DNA of 36,246 bases, taken from the NCBI GenBank assembly GCA_015486135.1, contig WFSE01000145.1, positions 1 through 36,246 of the forward strand, in the 5' to 3' direction. How positions within the stretch are numbered: the first letter of the stretch is position 1; each line of letters begins with the position of its first letter. This document shows, in pieces, positions 23,987-31,326 of this stretch. This DNA comes from Lentisphaeria bacterium. Its GTDB lineage: Bacteria > Verrucomicrobiota > Lentisphaeria > Victivallales > JAADHT01. Made by a program: the position numbers and the translations under genes. The notes under the pieces were generated by a model, which was not told the DNA's origin, made no database searches, and saw only the letters and a list, made by a program, of their open reading frames with translations.

Positions 23987-24778
23987 TCACCCTAAAAGTC
24001 CATATATGATCTTGCCGGCCACAAGCAAAACCACCACTCCGAACGCCCTCTTCAACTTGCCTTTGTCCGTCTTAAGCGATATCCGGCTACCTATCGTCCC
24101 GGCCACAACCGCCACGACCGCCAGCATAGCGCCGGTTTTCCAGTCCACATGCCCGTTGGAGGCGTGCCCGAGCAGTCCGCACAAAGCCGTCACCGCCACC
24201 ATCACCGTGGACGTCGCCACCGCCACGCCCATCGGCACCCCGCACAACAACACCATTATCGGCAACTTTATTATCCCTCCGGTTATCCCGAGCATCCCCG
24301 ATAGGACTCCTATAAACGCAGTGGCGGTCAACACCAACGGCAGGTTGACCGTGTACTCGTCGCCGTTGAACGTGCGATGCCAATACCAGAATCCCCGCTT
24401 CCTCTCGCCAGAGACATCCAAATTTCTCCGCTTTATCATCAAAATTCCCGCCACTATCAGGATTCCGGCCAAAATACCGCGGAGAACGTGCTCCGACACC
24501 ATGGCGCTGAAATAGCCACCCACAAAAGCCATGATGTCCGTCGGCGGGTCTATCACCAACGCCAATTTCCAATCCACCATGTTCTTCTTCGAAAAGGTGA
24601 ACAACGCCGCCAATGACGTGGCGAGAATCAGGCAGAGGCTTATCCCAGGCGCCGTCTCCATAGTGTACCCGGCGAGAAGCAATACGGGGACATAGAGTAT
24701 CCCCCCTCCCATTCCCAGCATCGAGAATATGAGGGAGACTACAAAAAACACCCCGGCCAATATCAAAATCTTCTCCAT
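23987..24778 (-). CDS. TauE/SafE (TSUP) family membrane permease
   Basis: 263 aa with about eight TM helices in two halves, each beginning with the family signature: FSMLGMGGGILYVPVLLL (about 17-34) and IGVLSGMLGITGGIIKLPIMVLL (about 155-177). Hydrophilic residues are concentrated in the central loop (KRRNLDVSGERKRGFWYWHR). TSUP members move sulfite, sulfonates or other organic anions, and several are linked to metalloid or thiol metabolism. The substrate here is unknown. It lies 48 bp after the CopZ-like gene and 55 bp before arsF. Export of a sulfur or thiol compound in support of arsenic detoxification would be consistent with context but is speculation. Confidence 0.88.
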   Translation of the reverse strand: MEKILILAGVFFVVSLIFSMLGMGGGILYVPVLLLAGYTMETAPGISLCLILATSLAALFTFSKKNMVDWKLALVIDPPTDIMAFVGGYFSAMVSEHVLRGILAGILIVAGILMIKRRNLDVSGERKRGFWYWHRTFNGDEYTVNLPLVLTATAFIGVLSGMLGITGGIIKLPIMVLLCGVPMGVAVATSTVMVAVTALCGLLGHASNGHVDWKTGAMLAVVAVVAGTIGSRISLKTDKGKLKRAFGVVVLLVAGKIIYGLLG

Positions 24779-24826
24779 GCGTGGAATTCTCTCCTATCAT
24801 GTTTCGCCAATTTGCCCGAATACGGC

Positions 24827-25297
24827 TTAATCGCTTTGAGACGATTCCTTGTCAAAACGTTTGATCAAAGATTGAATGTCTCCAATACAACACGAACCCT
24901 TCGGGTTTTTAGTTTTACAGGAGCACAGTCCTTGTCCAGAGGCCTCCTTTACTCGCCTCAAAATATCCGCCCGCTCGGATGCGGAGGCGTTTCGCAAATC
25001 ACCAACCGTGACTTGAAAGCAGTAGCAGACGTAGCAATCGTCGTCGTCAGAATGCTTGGCGAACACCTTCTCTTTCACGTCCTCTTCATCAATCAACATT
25101 CCACTTTGGGTCGAAAAGTAGACAGTTGGAGAATCCGGGGCATCATCGTAAAAAAACTTGTCGTTCGGCTTCAGTTCCCACAGAGGGAATTTCACCATCG
25201 ACTTCACCGTTCCCGTATCCACGGCCGGGTTTCCACATCCCGGACAGATGTTGTCCAAAGAAAGTTCCTTCTCGTTGCAACAAGAACTCTCACTCAT
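24827..25297 (-). CDS. CopZ-N-like zinc and [2Fe-2S] protein
   Basis: 156 aa from ATG 25297 (MSESSCCNEKEL), set by taggaggt; the longer ORF-track start lacks support. An N-terminal zinc-knuckle region (NICPGCGNPAVD) precedes a C-terminal BFD-like iron-sulfur motif: CYVCYCFQVTVGDL, then about 30 residues to GLCSCKTKNPKGSCC. This arrangement matches the N-terminal domain of Archaeoglobus-type CopZ, which binds Zn and a [2Fe-2S] cluster and can reduce Cu(II). The C-terminal HMA copper-chaperone domain of full CopZ is absent. With 14 or more Cys it could serve as an electron donor or metalloid binder. A role in arsenic chemistry is inferred from context only. Confidence 0.8.
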   Translation of the reverse strand: MSESSCCNEKELSLDNICPGCGNPAVDTGTVKSMVKFPLWELKPNDKFFYDDAPDSPTVYFSTQSGMLIDEEDVKEKVFAKHSDDDDCYVCYCFQVTVGDLRNASASERADILRRVKEASGQGLCSCKTKNPKGSCCIGDIQSLIKRFDKESSQSD

Positions 25298-25410
25298 TTT
25301 AGAACCTCCTACCACGTTTGGATTGTCCAAGAAATCAGCATCCTGGAGGTGACTCCAGCATTCCGCCGATAGCGAATAGGACGCGGTCAAGACTAATCGT
25401 CCGATCCCAC

Positions 25411-25995
25411 CTAACGACACGCCCCGCACACGCCATCCTTCATCGCGTTCACGAAGGTCAGCTCGCCACACTTGGCGCACGGCTTGGCATCGAAACACCC
25501 CTTCCCTTTGGGTAGCTCCACCGTCGTCACCTCGCCAATCTCCAAAAACATCTCCTCGGGCATCGAAAGCACCTTCTCAACCAGCGGATCCGCGATTTCC
25601 GCGGGAACATCCTGCGGCGCTACTCCTTCGCTCCGAAGCTTCACGAACGGCGATTTCTCAAGCAAGTTCTTGAAAAACTCGTCTTTCAGCCTCACTCGGA
25701 CCGCCCGCCCAGTGGCCGCTTCCACAAGTGTGAACGCCATCTTATTGTAGTATTTCTTCTCGATGTTCGATTTGCCGTAGGTGCAACCAGTGGCGACCAT
25801 CATGCCGTCGAGAAAACACCCCGCCGCATGGCCTTTGCCCGTTTCGGAAATCAGATACAATTCCTTGTCCGGAGCCCTATCCACGCCAAGAACCCTCATC
25901 GCCGCCGCCGCGGCGCGGATACCCAATGGCATCGCCGGACATTTGTGCCCATGAAATTTCATCCCTACTTCTACCAACTCATTCAATGCGGACAT
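25411..25995 (-). CDS. FmdE-family protein with C-terminal zinc ribbon
   Basis: 194 aa from ATG 25995 ([11 protein letters not shown]), with aaggaggt upstream. The ORF track extends 84 residues further through the antisense of the neighbouring redox gene. The family hallmark is [20 protein letters not shown] (His15, His17, Cys19), followed by [28 protein letters not shown]. The C-terminus is a treble-clef-like zinc site ([22 protein letters not shown]). The name comes from subunit E of formylmethanofuran dehydrogenase, but most bacterial members are stand-alone and of unknown function, and no methanofuran genes are present. Its place between a CPKC redox protein and a CopZ-like protein suggests a metal or redox role. 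Confidence 0.85.
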   Translation of the reverse strand: MSALNELVEVGMKFHGHKCPAMPLGIRAAAAAMRVLGVDRAPDKELYLISETGKGHAAGCFLDGMMVATGCTYGKSNIEKKYYNKMAFTLVEAATGRAVRVRLKDEFFKNLLEKSPFVKLRSEGVAPQDVPAEIADPLVEKVLSMPEEMFLEIGEVTTVELPKGKGCFDAKPCAKCGELTFVNAMKDGVCGACR

Positions 25996-26042
25996 CTCGA
26001 ACCTCCTTATTTTGTTGATTGTTTGGAAAGATTTCCGCATTA

Positions 26043-26273
26043 TTACGAAATCATCTCCTTTATCTCTTCCACCGTGGGGACCTTTCCGGCAACCTTCACA
26101 TCGCCATCCACCGCTAATGCAGGCGTCACCATCACGCCGAACTTCATTATGTCGTTGATGGCGCTTACCTTTTCGATCTCGTAATCGACACCAAGCTCCG
26201 CCGCCGCCTCCTCCGCGTTCTCCATCAACAACGCGCATTTGGGACAACCCGTCCCCAAAATCTGAATCTTCAT
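26043..26273 (-). CDS. Small CPKC thioredoxin-fold redox protein
   Basis: 76 aa from ATG 26273 ([13 protein letters not shown]). The site aaggagg is 7-8 nt upstream, which favours this ATG over the one six bases earlier. It has a thioredoxin-like fold without a signal peptide. The active site is GTGCPKC (C10, C13) and the cis-Pro region is [12 protein letters not shown]. It matches the small redox-active disulfide protein family often found in arsenic operons. It probably supplies electrons in the cytoplasm to ArsC or another partner. The gene follows acr3 by 19 bp. Confidence 0.88.
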   Translation of the reverse strand: MKIQILGTGCPKCALLMENAEEAAAELGVDYEIEKVSAINDIMKFGVMVTPALAVDGDVKVAGKVPTVEEIKEMIS

Positions 26274-26292
26274 CGCCATTCCTCCTTCTCGA

Positions 26293-27492
26293 CTATTCGG
26301 CCCTCGCCGCGGAATCAAACCACCCGCGGGTTCTCAAACAAAACCTTACCAACCCCAGCATCACCGGGACCTCTATCAACACCCCGACCACCGTGGCTAA
26401 CGCCGCCCCGGACGACAACCCGAACAGCATCACCGCCGTGGCTATCGCCACCTCGAAATGGTTCGACGCGCCGATCATAGCGGCAGGCGCCGCGTCCTCG
26501 TAGGACAACCTCAACACCTTGGCGGCCACGTATCCCACTCCGAAAATCAACACAGTCTGAACAAACAAAGGCACCGATATGTAGACTATCGTCATCGGGT
26601 TCGATATAATCACCTCGCCCTTGAAGCTGAACAGCAAAACCAGGGTCAATAGCAACGCGGCTATTGTCAGAGGTGTCAACACGTGGAGAAACTTCTCCTC
26701 GAACCATTCCCTCCCCTTCCAAGCGACAATCCATTTTCGGGAGAGATACCCGCAGACCAAGGGCAAAGCCACATAGATCGCAACGGATAACAGCAACGCC
26801 TGCCAAGGAATCGGCAGACGCCCCACGCCAAGCAGAAAGCCGCCAAGAACCCCATACAGCAGGAGCATCGTCAACGAGTTGATCGCCACCATTACCAGCG
26901 TCAAACCATCGTTCCCGCGGGCCAGGTATCCCCACACAAGCACCATAGCCGTGCAGGGCGCTATCCCAAGCAAGATGCAACCCGCGAAATAGCTCCTCCA
27001 CAAAGGAATCCGCAGCATCTTCACGCCTTCCCGCAACACGACCACGCCAGCGCCATGATGCTCTCCAACCGGCAAATCCAAACCAAAGGGCATCTTCACG
27101 AAATCCACTGCGTCAACGCCTATCAAACCGCGAAACACCATCCCTAGAAAAAACACCGCAATGGCATACATAGTGAAAGGTTTAACGCACCAATTCACAA
27201 AAAGCGTCAGAAAAACCGGTTTGCCACTCTTCCCAGCCTTCAAGGCCGAGGCGAAGTCTATCTTGACCATAATCGGATACATCATGAAAAAGAGGCAAAT
27301 CGCAATGGGAATCGAAACCACCGGCGCCCCGTTGACATTTATCGACAACGAATCCAAATACTTCGCCACATCAGGCGCGGCCTTGCCGAGCAACACCCCG
27401 CCAATAATACACAGAGCCACCCACAACGTCAGAAAACGCTCGAAAACGCTCGTCATCCTCCGCTTTTCTAGATTTCCGTTCGATTCGGACAT
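26293..27492 (-). CDS. acr3: ACR3 arsenite efflux transporter
   Basis: 399 aa with about ten TM helices (BART superfamily), carrying As(III) out of the cytoplasm by proton antiport. Family landmarks are [51 protein letters not shown] with the functionally important Cys, and [17 protein letters not shown] with the conserved Glu. Two His-containing residues in the loop after VGEHHGAG are unusual but not diagnostic. ATG 27492 (MSESNGN) with gggagagaagg upstream is preferred. The track start is a TTG overlapping the arsC stop. It lies 17 bp after arsC. Confidence 0.95.
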   Translation of the reverse strand: MSESNGNLEKRRMTSVFERFLTLWVALCIIGGVLLGKAAPDVAKYLDSLSINVNGAPVVSIPIAICLFFMMYPIMVKIDFASALKAGKSGKPVFLTLFVNWCVKPFTMYAIAVFFLGMVFRGLIGVDAVDFVKMPFGLDLPVGEHHGAGVVVLREGVKMLRIPLWRSYFAGCILLGIAPCTAMVLVWGYLARGNDGLTLVMVAINSLTMLLLYGVLGGFLLGVGRLPIPWQALLLSVAIYVALPLVCGYLSRKWIVAWKGREWFEEKFLHVLTPLTIAALLLTLVLLFSFKGEVIISNPMTIVYISVPLFVQTVLIFGVGYVAAKVLRLSYEDAAPAAMIGASNHFEVAIATAVMLFGLSSGAALATVVGVLIEVPVMLGLVRFCLRTRGWFDSAARAE

Positions 27493-27509
27493 AACCTTCT
27501 CTCCCGGCG

Positions 27510-27986
27510 TCAATGCCCGGTGTCAATCAGCTCCAACGATTCCGGCAGCCCTTCCACAAACCTCTTTATCTCGTCCCGGACACGGCGATAGCAGTCCAGT
27601 TGCTCCTCCTCGGAACCGCCACTTTCCGCGACTTCCGCGGCGAGTCTTGGCGGATCCTCGAAGCCAGCGTGGACCATGCGGCAACCGCCGGTGAAAACCG
27701 GACAACTCTCGCGGGCGTTGTCGCACACCGTCACAACCACATCGAACTTCTCGTCCGCGAATTCCGCGACATTCTTCGATCTACGCCCCGAGATATCGAC
27801 TCCGGCCTCCGCCATAACCTTCACGGCGCTAGGGTTCATCCCATGCGTCTCGACTCCGGCGGAAAACGCCTCGATCTCGTCGCCTTTCAAATGCCGCGTC
27901 CAGCCTTCCGCCATCTGGCTCCGGCAAGAATTGCCAGTGCATAGAAACAGCACCCGCAACTTCCTTCCTTCAACGTTCCCGGACAT
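27510..27986 (-). CDS. arsC: Arsenate reductase, LMW-PTP type
   Basis: 158 aa from ATG 27986 ([10 protein letters not shown]) with ggagg 8 nt upstream; the track start (28019) is less well placed. It has the PTP-like P-loop [14 protein letters not shown] (nucleophile C16) and the second Cys pair in [12 protein letters not shown] (C88, C95), the arrangement of thioredoxin-coupled ArsC. It reduces As(V) to As(III) through a three-Cys relay, with electrons from thioredoxin or possibly the CPKC protein encoded two genes on. A C-terminal extension (about 115-158) contains an acidic stretch and [18 protein letters not shown], normal for the family. The product As(III) is the substrate of the adjacent ACR3. 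Confidence 0.95.
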   Translation of the reverse strand: MSGNVEGRKLRVLFLCTGNSCRSQMAEGWTRHLKGDEIEAFSAGVETHGMNPSAVKVMAEAGVDISGRRSKNVAEFADEKFDVVVTVCDNARESCPVFTGGCRMVHAGFEDPPRLAAEVAESGGSEEEQLDCYRRVRDEIKRFVEGLPESLELIDTGH

Positions 27987-28017
27987 CAAACCATCCTCCG
28001 TCATCGACAAAAACACC

Positions 28018-28170
28018 AAACTCGAAATGAGAAATCCTAAACAAATTCAAAATGCGAATGACTCAAATCAGAAATAATACGGCAAAAATGCTCGAAAAAT
28101 CCGTTTTGAAACATTTGAATTTTGAAAATTCGAATTTGTTTCGAATTTCGGATTTCTCATTTCGAGTTTC
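28018..28170. repeat. AT-rich palindromic repeat, copy with 20-bp perfect arms
   Basis: The outer arms aaactcgaaatgagaaatcc (28018-28037) and ggatttctcatttcgagttt (28150-28169) are exact reverse complements. Inner parts (aaacaaattcaaaatgcg versus catttgaattttgaaaattcgaatttgttt) pair imperfectly, and the centre is aatgctcgaaaaatccg. As RNA it would form a long hairpin in the arsP-arsC gap. It is the best-preserved member of the family that also brackets the S23 gene at 5.5-6.3 kb. Confidence 0.92.
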
Positions 28171-28210
28171 AGAACCTCCTAAAACAGACCTAACACAATC
28201 ATACTCAAAC

Positions 28211-28237
28211 ACTTGCCAACTATTCAGCAAGCCCTCG
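28211..28237 (-). repeat. MITE right-end remnant
   Basis: acttgccaactattcagcaagccctc matches the right terminus of the MITE-like family (acttgacaattattcagcaggctct at 12321). Only this end is present, directly downstream of the arsP stop codon. Confidence 0.55.
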
Positions 28238-28258
28238 TTTATGTCCCCTTCCCGCCGA

Positions 28259-29575
28259 TTACGGAAAAACCGCACCGAAAACCATCCCGCTGATGGTCGC
28301 CATCACCACCACCAACGACACATACGCCACCGTCTTTTTAGTTCCCATCACCTGCCGGATGACAAGCATGTTCGGCAAACTCAACGCGGGTCCCGCGAGC
28401 AACAACGCCAACGCCGGCCCCTTCCCCATCCCGTTCGCCATCAATCCCTGCAGTATCGGCACCTCCGTCAACGTGGCGAAATACATAAACGCCCCCGCGA
28501 CCGACGCGAACAAATTCGCCCCCAAAGAATTCCCTCCAACCATGCCGGATATCCAATGCGAGGGAATCATCCCCTCGTGGTCGGGACGCCCTAGCAAAAA
28601 TCCGGCGACAACAACACCGATCAGCAACAGCGGCAATATCATCTTGGCGTACCACCACGACTCCCCAAGCCACTCCCCGGTCTCCCCCTTCGTCGTCGCC
28701 AATATCAGCGACAACAAAACAACGCCCGCCAACACCAAACCCATCGGCGGCACTCCTAAAAACGCTAAAATCCCGACCAACACCGCGGAAACCGCGACCT
28801 TCCACCAAGACACCTCGAACCACAACACCAAAGACACGCCCAAAACCGCCGCGGAAGCCGCTGTCAGCCACCACTTCACCTCCCATATCGAACGCCACAA
28901 TCCAGCGTCCCCGGAGGCCGGCTTCGCGAAGTTCGCGAACACAAGCACGGCGACCATCGACGCGAAATACACAGCCGTCTGCCAAAGCTTCCGGGGCTTC
29001 TCGTCGTCGGGAATGAACAACTTCGCGTCATCGTCGTCCTTTTCCTCGCCCCTGAATATCAAACTCATCAACAAGCCAATGACCACGCTGAAGACTATCG
29101 CGCCAATCGCCCGGGCCACCCCAATCTCCATCCCCAGAATCCGAGCCGTCATTATTATCGCCAACACATTTATCGCCGGACCGGAATAGAGAAACGCCAC
29201 CGCCGGCCCCAAACCAGCGCCGCGTTTGTATATCCCCGAAAACAACGGCAGGACCGTGCAGGAGCACACCGCCAGGATCGTTCCGGAAACCGCCGCCACG
29301 CCATACGCCAACACCTTGTTCGCCTTGTCCCCGAGATACTTGATCACAGCGCCCTGGCTAATGAATATCCCCACCGCTCCGGCTATGAAAAACGCGGGAA
29401 CCAAACACAGCAACACATGCTCCCGCGCATACCACTTCACTAGATGGAGCGCCTCCATAATCGCATTGTCGAAGCGCTCCTTCCCCACAGGCAGATAGTA
29501 GCAACCCGCGAAAACCGCGGCCATCACCACTAGCATCAACAACTCGCGCTTTTTACCGCCGCTACCCTGCTCCAT
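28259..29575 (-). CDS. ArsP-type permease (DUF318 family)
   Basis: 438 aa with about ten TM helices. The diagnostic block is AVCSCTVLPLFSGIYKRGAGLGPAVAFLYSGPAINVLAI (about 103-142), and a related C-terminal repeat is FATLTEVPILQGLMANGMGKGPALALLLAGPALSLPNML (about 370-408). Such permeases are annotated ArsP, and some export trivalent organoarsenicals. Others occur with unknown substrate next to ArsR. A cytoplasmic acidic loop (GEEKDDDDAKLFIPDDEKPRK, about 178-198) precedes TM5. The Shine-Dalgarno is weak (gcggga). It is 116 bp downstream of arsR, with a REP-like hairpin in that gap, and 272 bp upstream of arsC, with a palindrome and a MITE end in that gap. Confidence 0.87.
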   Translation of the reverse strand: MEQGSGGKKRELLMLVVMAAVFAGCYYLPVGKERFDNAIMEALHLVKWYAREHVLLCLVPAFFIAGAVGIFISQGAVIKYLGDKANKVLAYGVAAVSGTILAVCSCTVLPLFSGIYKRGAGLGPAVAFLYSGPAINVLAIIMTARILGMEIGVARAIGAIVFSVVIGLLMSLIFRGEEKDDDDAKLFIPDDEKPRKLWQTAVYFASMVAVLVFANFAKPASGDAGLWRSIWEVKWWLTAASAAVLGVSLVLWFEVSWWKVAVSAVLVGILAFLGVPPMGLVLAGVVLLSLILATTKGETGEWLGESWWYAKMILPLLLIGVVVAGFLLGRPDHEGMIPSHWISGMVGGNSLGANLFASVAGAFMYFATLTEVPILQGLMANGMGKGPALALLLAGPALSLPNMLVIRQVMGTKKTVAYVSLVVVMATISGMVFGAVFP

Positions 29576-29629
29576 ATTCCCGCATCTCCGCTTTTAAACA
29601 TTTTCCCATAACGCCAAACATTTAGGAAC

Positions 29630-29679
29630 GGGGTCGGGACCAGCACTTCCGACTTCAGTCGAAGTGTGGGACTGACCCC
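29630..29679. repeat. REP-like 50-bp hairpin, copy 2
   Basis: GGGGTCGGGACC...GCACTTC pairs with GAAGTG...GACTGACCCC. The length and flanking aagcatcc are the same as at 7716-7765. It lies in the arsR-arsP gap, where on RNA it could act as a partial transcription or decay barrier between the regulator and the transporters. Confidence 0.8.
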
Positions 29680-29691
29680 AAGCATCCCAAA

Positions 29692-29973
29692 TCAGACCTC
29701 GCACGCCGTGTCCACGCAGTCCATAAAGCGCAGAAGACATGGCGCCTTGAGTCTGTAAAACACCTTTTTTCCCTCGCGCCTATCCGCCAGAACACCCGCG
29801 TCCTTCAGCACGGTCAGGTGCTTCGACACCGTCGAGAAGTCGGCTCCGACAAGATCAACCAGCTCGCAGACGCAACGCTCGCCCTTCGCCAGCTCCTCCA
29901 CTATGAGCAACCGGCTGGTATGACCCAGCGCCTTGAATACCGCGGCCTTCGCCTCTAACCTGGAATCAACCAT
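29692..29973 (-). CDS. arsR: ArsR/SmtB-family arsenic-responsive repressor
   Basis: 93 aa from ATG 29973 (gaggtg upstream; the track begins one codon earlier at a TTG). It is a winged helix: FKALGHTSRLLIVEEL, then GERCVCELVDLVGADFSTVSKHLTVLKDAGVLADRREGKKVFYRL. C34 and C36 in CVCEL correspond to the As(III)-sensing CVCDL of classical ArsR. Three further Cys (C79, C86, C91) cluster at the C-terminus, as in ArsR variants whose third ligand lies outside the DNA-binding helix. As(III) binding should release the operator seen just upstream and induce the whole - strand island. Confidence 0.94.
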   Translation of the reverse strand: MVDSRLEAKAAVFKALGHTSRLLIVEELAKGERCVCELVDLVGADFSTVSKHLTVLKDAGVLADRREGKKVFYRLKAPCLLRFMDCVDTACEV

Positions 29974-30021
29974 CAAAACACCTCGCTAAGCATGATTGGC
30001 GGCCACCAGCCACCAGCATCT

Positions 30022-30057
30022 CATTTGGCAAAATAACCAAACATCGCGAAATGTCAA
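30022..30057 (-). promoter_or_regulatory. Predicted ars operon promoter with overlapping operator dyad
   Basis: On the - strand TTGACA (30052-30057) is followed, after a 16-bp spacer, by TATTTT (30030-30035), 54 bp before the arsR start codon. A dyad TTTGG-N8-CCAAA (about 30024-30041) overlaps the -10 element, a typical place for ArsR binding. No other promoter of similar quality was noted within the island. Confidence 0.6.
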
Positions 30058-30158
30058 GCCCCTAAAGCGAAAAAAAGGAGGAAATGCCGGCACCCCCCCC
30101 CTTTGAAAAAGCTATCCAGCCATTTATCTTATTTCTTATTGCATCGCATCGATACTAT

Positions 30159-30178
30159 CGATAATGTCGATATTATCG
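30159..30178. promoter_or_regulatory. Dyad cluster in the arsR / yaiI intergenic region
   Basis: CGATAAT-N6-ATTATCG, preceded by atcgatactatcgat, gives several overlapping ATCGAT-based dyads in 30 bp. It lies between divergent genes, about 185 bp upstream of arsR and 155 bp upstream of the YaiI gene. It may be an operator, but no family is assignable. The module TTAGGGACAGGTTAA (about 30196) follows, shared with 1930. Confidence 0.35.
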
Positions 30179-30247
30179 GGTCTTAAGATTTTTTATTAGG
30201 GACAGGTTAATAATCCACAGCGAACATGCCGAGGCGTTCGGATTTCG

Positions 30248-30303
30248 AGCATTTAAATTTTGTAAAATTAGAATTTGTTTCGGATTTAGAATTTCTTATT
30301 TCG
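30248..30303. repeat. AT-rich palindrome, single right arm
   Basis: gcatttaaattttgtaaaatt then gaatttgtttcggattt and atttcttatttcgg correspond to the right half of the 28018-28170 palindrome. No left arm is present. It lies directly upstream of the YaiI-family gene. Confidence 0.6.
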
Positions 30304-30332
30304 GTTTTCCGAACCTGTTCGAGGATACTTGC

Positions 30333-30791
30333 ATGGATATTTGGGTAGACGCGGACGCGTGTCCGGTGATGATAAAGGAGATTTTGTTCAGGGCCGCCAA
30401 TCGTACCGGCGTGTCTCTGACACTTGTAGCCAATCAACACATGCGGGTGCCTCAAGCGGAAAACATCAAATTTCTCCTTGTTGGCTCGGGGTTCGATGTC
30501 GCCGACGAGGAGATCGTAAAACTCGTCGAACCCGGCGATCTCGTGATTACCGCTGACATCCCGTTAGCCGCCGAAGTCATAAAAAAAGGCTGTCTAGCGC
30601 TAAGCCCCCGTGGCGAAATGCATACCAAAGACAATATCGCTTCGCGATTGGCCCTCCGCGATTTCATGGCGAATCTCAGAGCCAGCGGCGAAGACACCCC
30701 GGGCCCTCCCCCCATGACGACCAGAAACAAGCAAGATTTCGCCAACCAACTCGATAGGGTTTTACTGAAAAAGTCGGAAACGTGCCGATGA
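30333..30791 (+). CDS. YaiI/YqxD family protein (UPF0178)
   Basis: 152 aa. The family signature is at the N-terminus: [18 protein letters not shown], then [10 protein letters not shown]. It continues with [57 protein letters not shown] and FANQLDRVL. The conserved Asp residues and PIN-like topology suggest a nuclease-like fold, but the function is unknown. The last residues (about LLKKSETCR) and the stop codon are encoded by the left end of the MITE-like element at 30755, so the original C-terminus has been replaced. The Shine-Dalgarno is gaggata. Confidence 0.9.
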   Translation: MDIWVDADACPVMIKEILFRAANRTGVSLTLVANQHMRVPQAENIKFLLVGSGFDVADEEIVKLVEPGDLVITADIPLAAEVIKKGCLALSPRGEMHTKDNIASRLALRDFMANLRASGEDTPGPPPMTTRNKQDFANQLDRVLLKKSETCR

Positions 30792-31053
30792 TTAGGCGAC
30801 GAGCCGACGGCGTATAGGCATACTCCGAGGCAAAGTCAACGAGATCAGCGGTGCGTTTCCGGCTTTCGCGGAATTGGCAAGCGCCTCAACTCGTTAGTCG
30901 GCTCCAAGGTTTTTGGGATTATGCACCCCAGCGAAGCGAAGGGTGCCTTCAAGCCACACGAACGTGTGCTCCCAAAACCTTGGAGATGACACCCTTAAAA
31001 ACACATTTAACCCAATGACAATAAAGCACTTGACAATTATTCAGTGAGCCCTA
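30755..31053 (+). repeat. MITE-like element, copy B (near full length)
   Basis: The termini are TAGGGTTTTACTGAAAAAGTC and, inverted, TAGGGCTCACTGAATAATTG. Internal modules are gtcggaaacgtgccgat, gcggaattggcaagcgcctc and agtcggctccaagg. The inverted pair ctccaaggtttttggga / tcccaaaaccttggag has cacacgaacgtgtg in its loop. Then come tggagatgacaccc, atttaacccaat and cttgacaattattcag. It overlaps the 3' end of the YaiI gene. From 31054 to 31176 there is AT-rich sequence with no gene seen. Confidence 0.78.
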
Positions 31054-31176
31054 GATAAATGGCTGGCTAGAAGAGAAAATACTTCCTCCAAAAATTAATA
31101 GAATTTAATCCTCCCTTAAAACTTCCTTCATCCACTCCTGTTAAACTTCATCCCGTTGTCGGGCGCTCCATGCGCT

Positions 31177-31281
31177 GGGTCGGGACCCCTTCCGCAAAGC
31201 CGGAACGGTGCCTGCGGCACGGAAGGGTCCTACCCGAGGAACGACGGGTCTGAGTATCAGTCAAAGTGCGGAACTGACCCC
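31177..31281. repeat. REP-like hairpin, copy 3, interrupted
   Basis: The left arm GGGTCGGGACC (31177) and right arm AAAGTGCGGAACTGACCCC (ending 31281) of the 50-bp hairpin are separated by extra DNA containing a ccttccgcaaagcc...cggaaggg inverted pair (about 31187-31227), a module seen at other sites. This looks like one repeat inserted into another. Confidence 0.55.
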
Positions 31282-31297
31282 AGAGACATCACAACAG

Positions 31298-31311
31298 GCC
31301 CTATTTAGGGC
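31298..31311 (+). promoter_or_regulatory. Palindrome abutting the ribosome-binding site
   Basis: GCCCTATTTAGGGC is a perfect-arm hairpin (GCCCTA/TAGGGC) ending immediately before the aggagg Shine-Dalgarno of the methyltransferase gene at 31327. It could limit ribosome access or act as an operator. It could also be a leftover TAGGG terminus of the MITE family. Confidence 0.4.
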
Positions 31312-31326
31312 AGGAGGATTGGAATC

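Noticed and set aside
22807-24009. 400-codon + strand ORF across the ArsG/ArsF genes
   Set aside because: It runs antisense through three well-supported ars genes and their gaps. Its amino-acid composition is typical of a shadow frame.
25996-26247. N-terminal 84-residue extension of the FmdE ORF in the track
   Set aside because: It is the antisense-free overlap of the CPKC redox gene in another frame. A strong Shine-Dalgarno and the family start point to ATG 25995.
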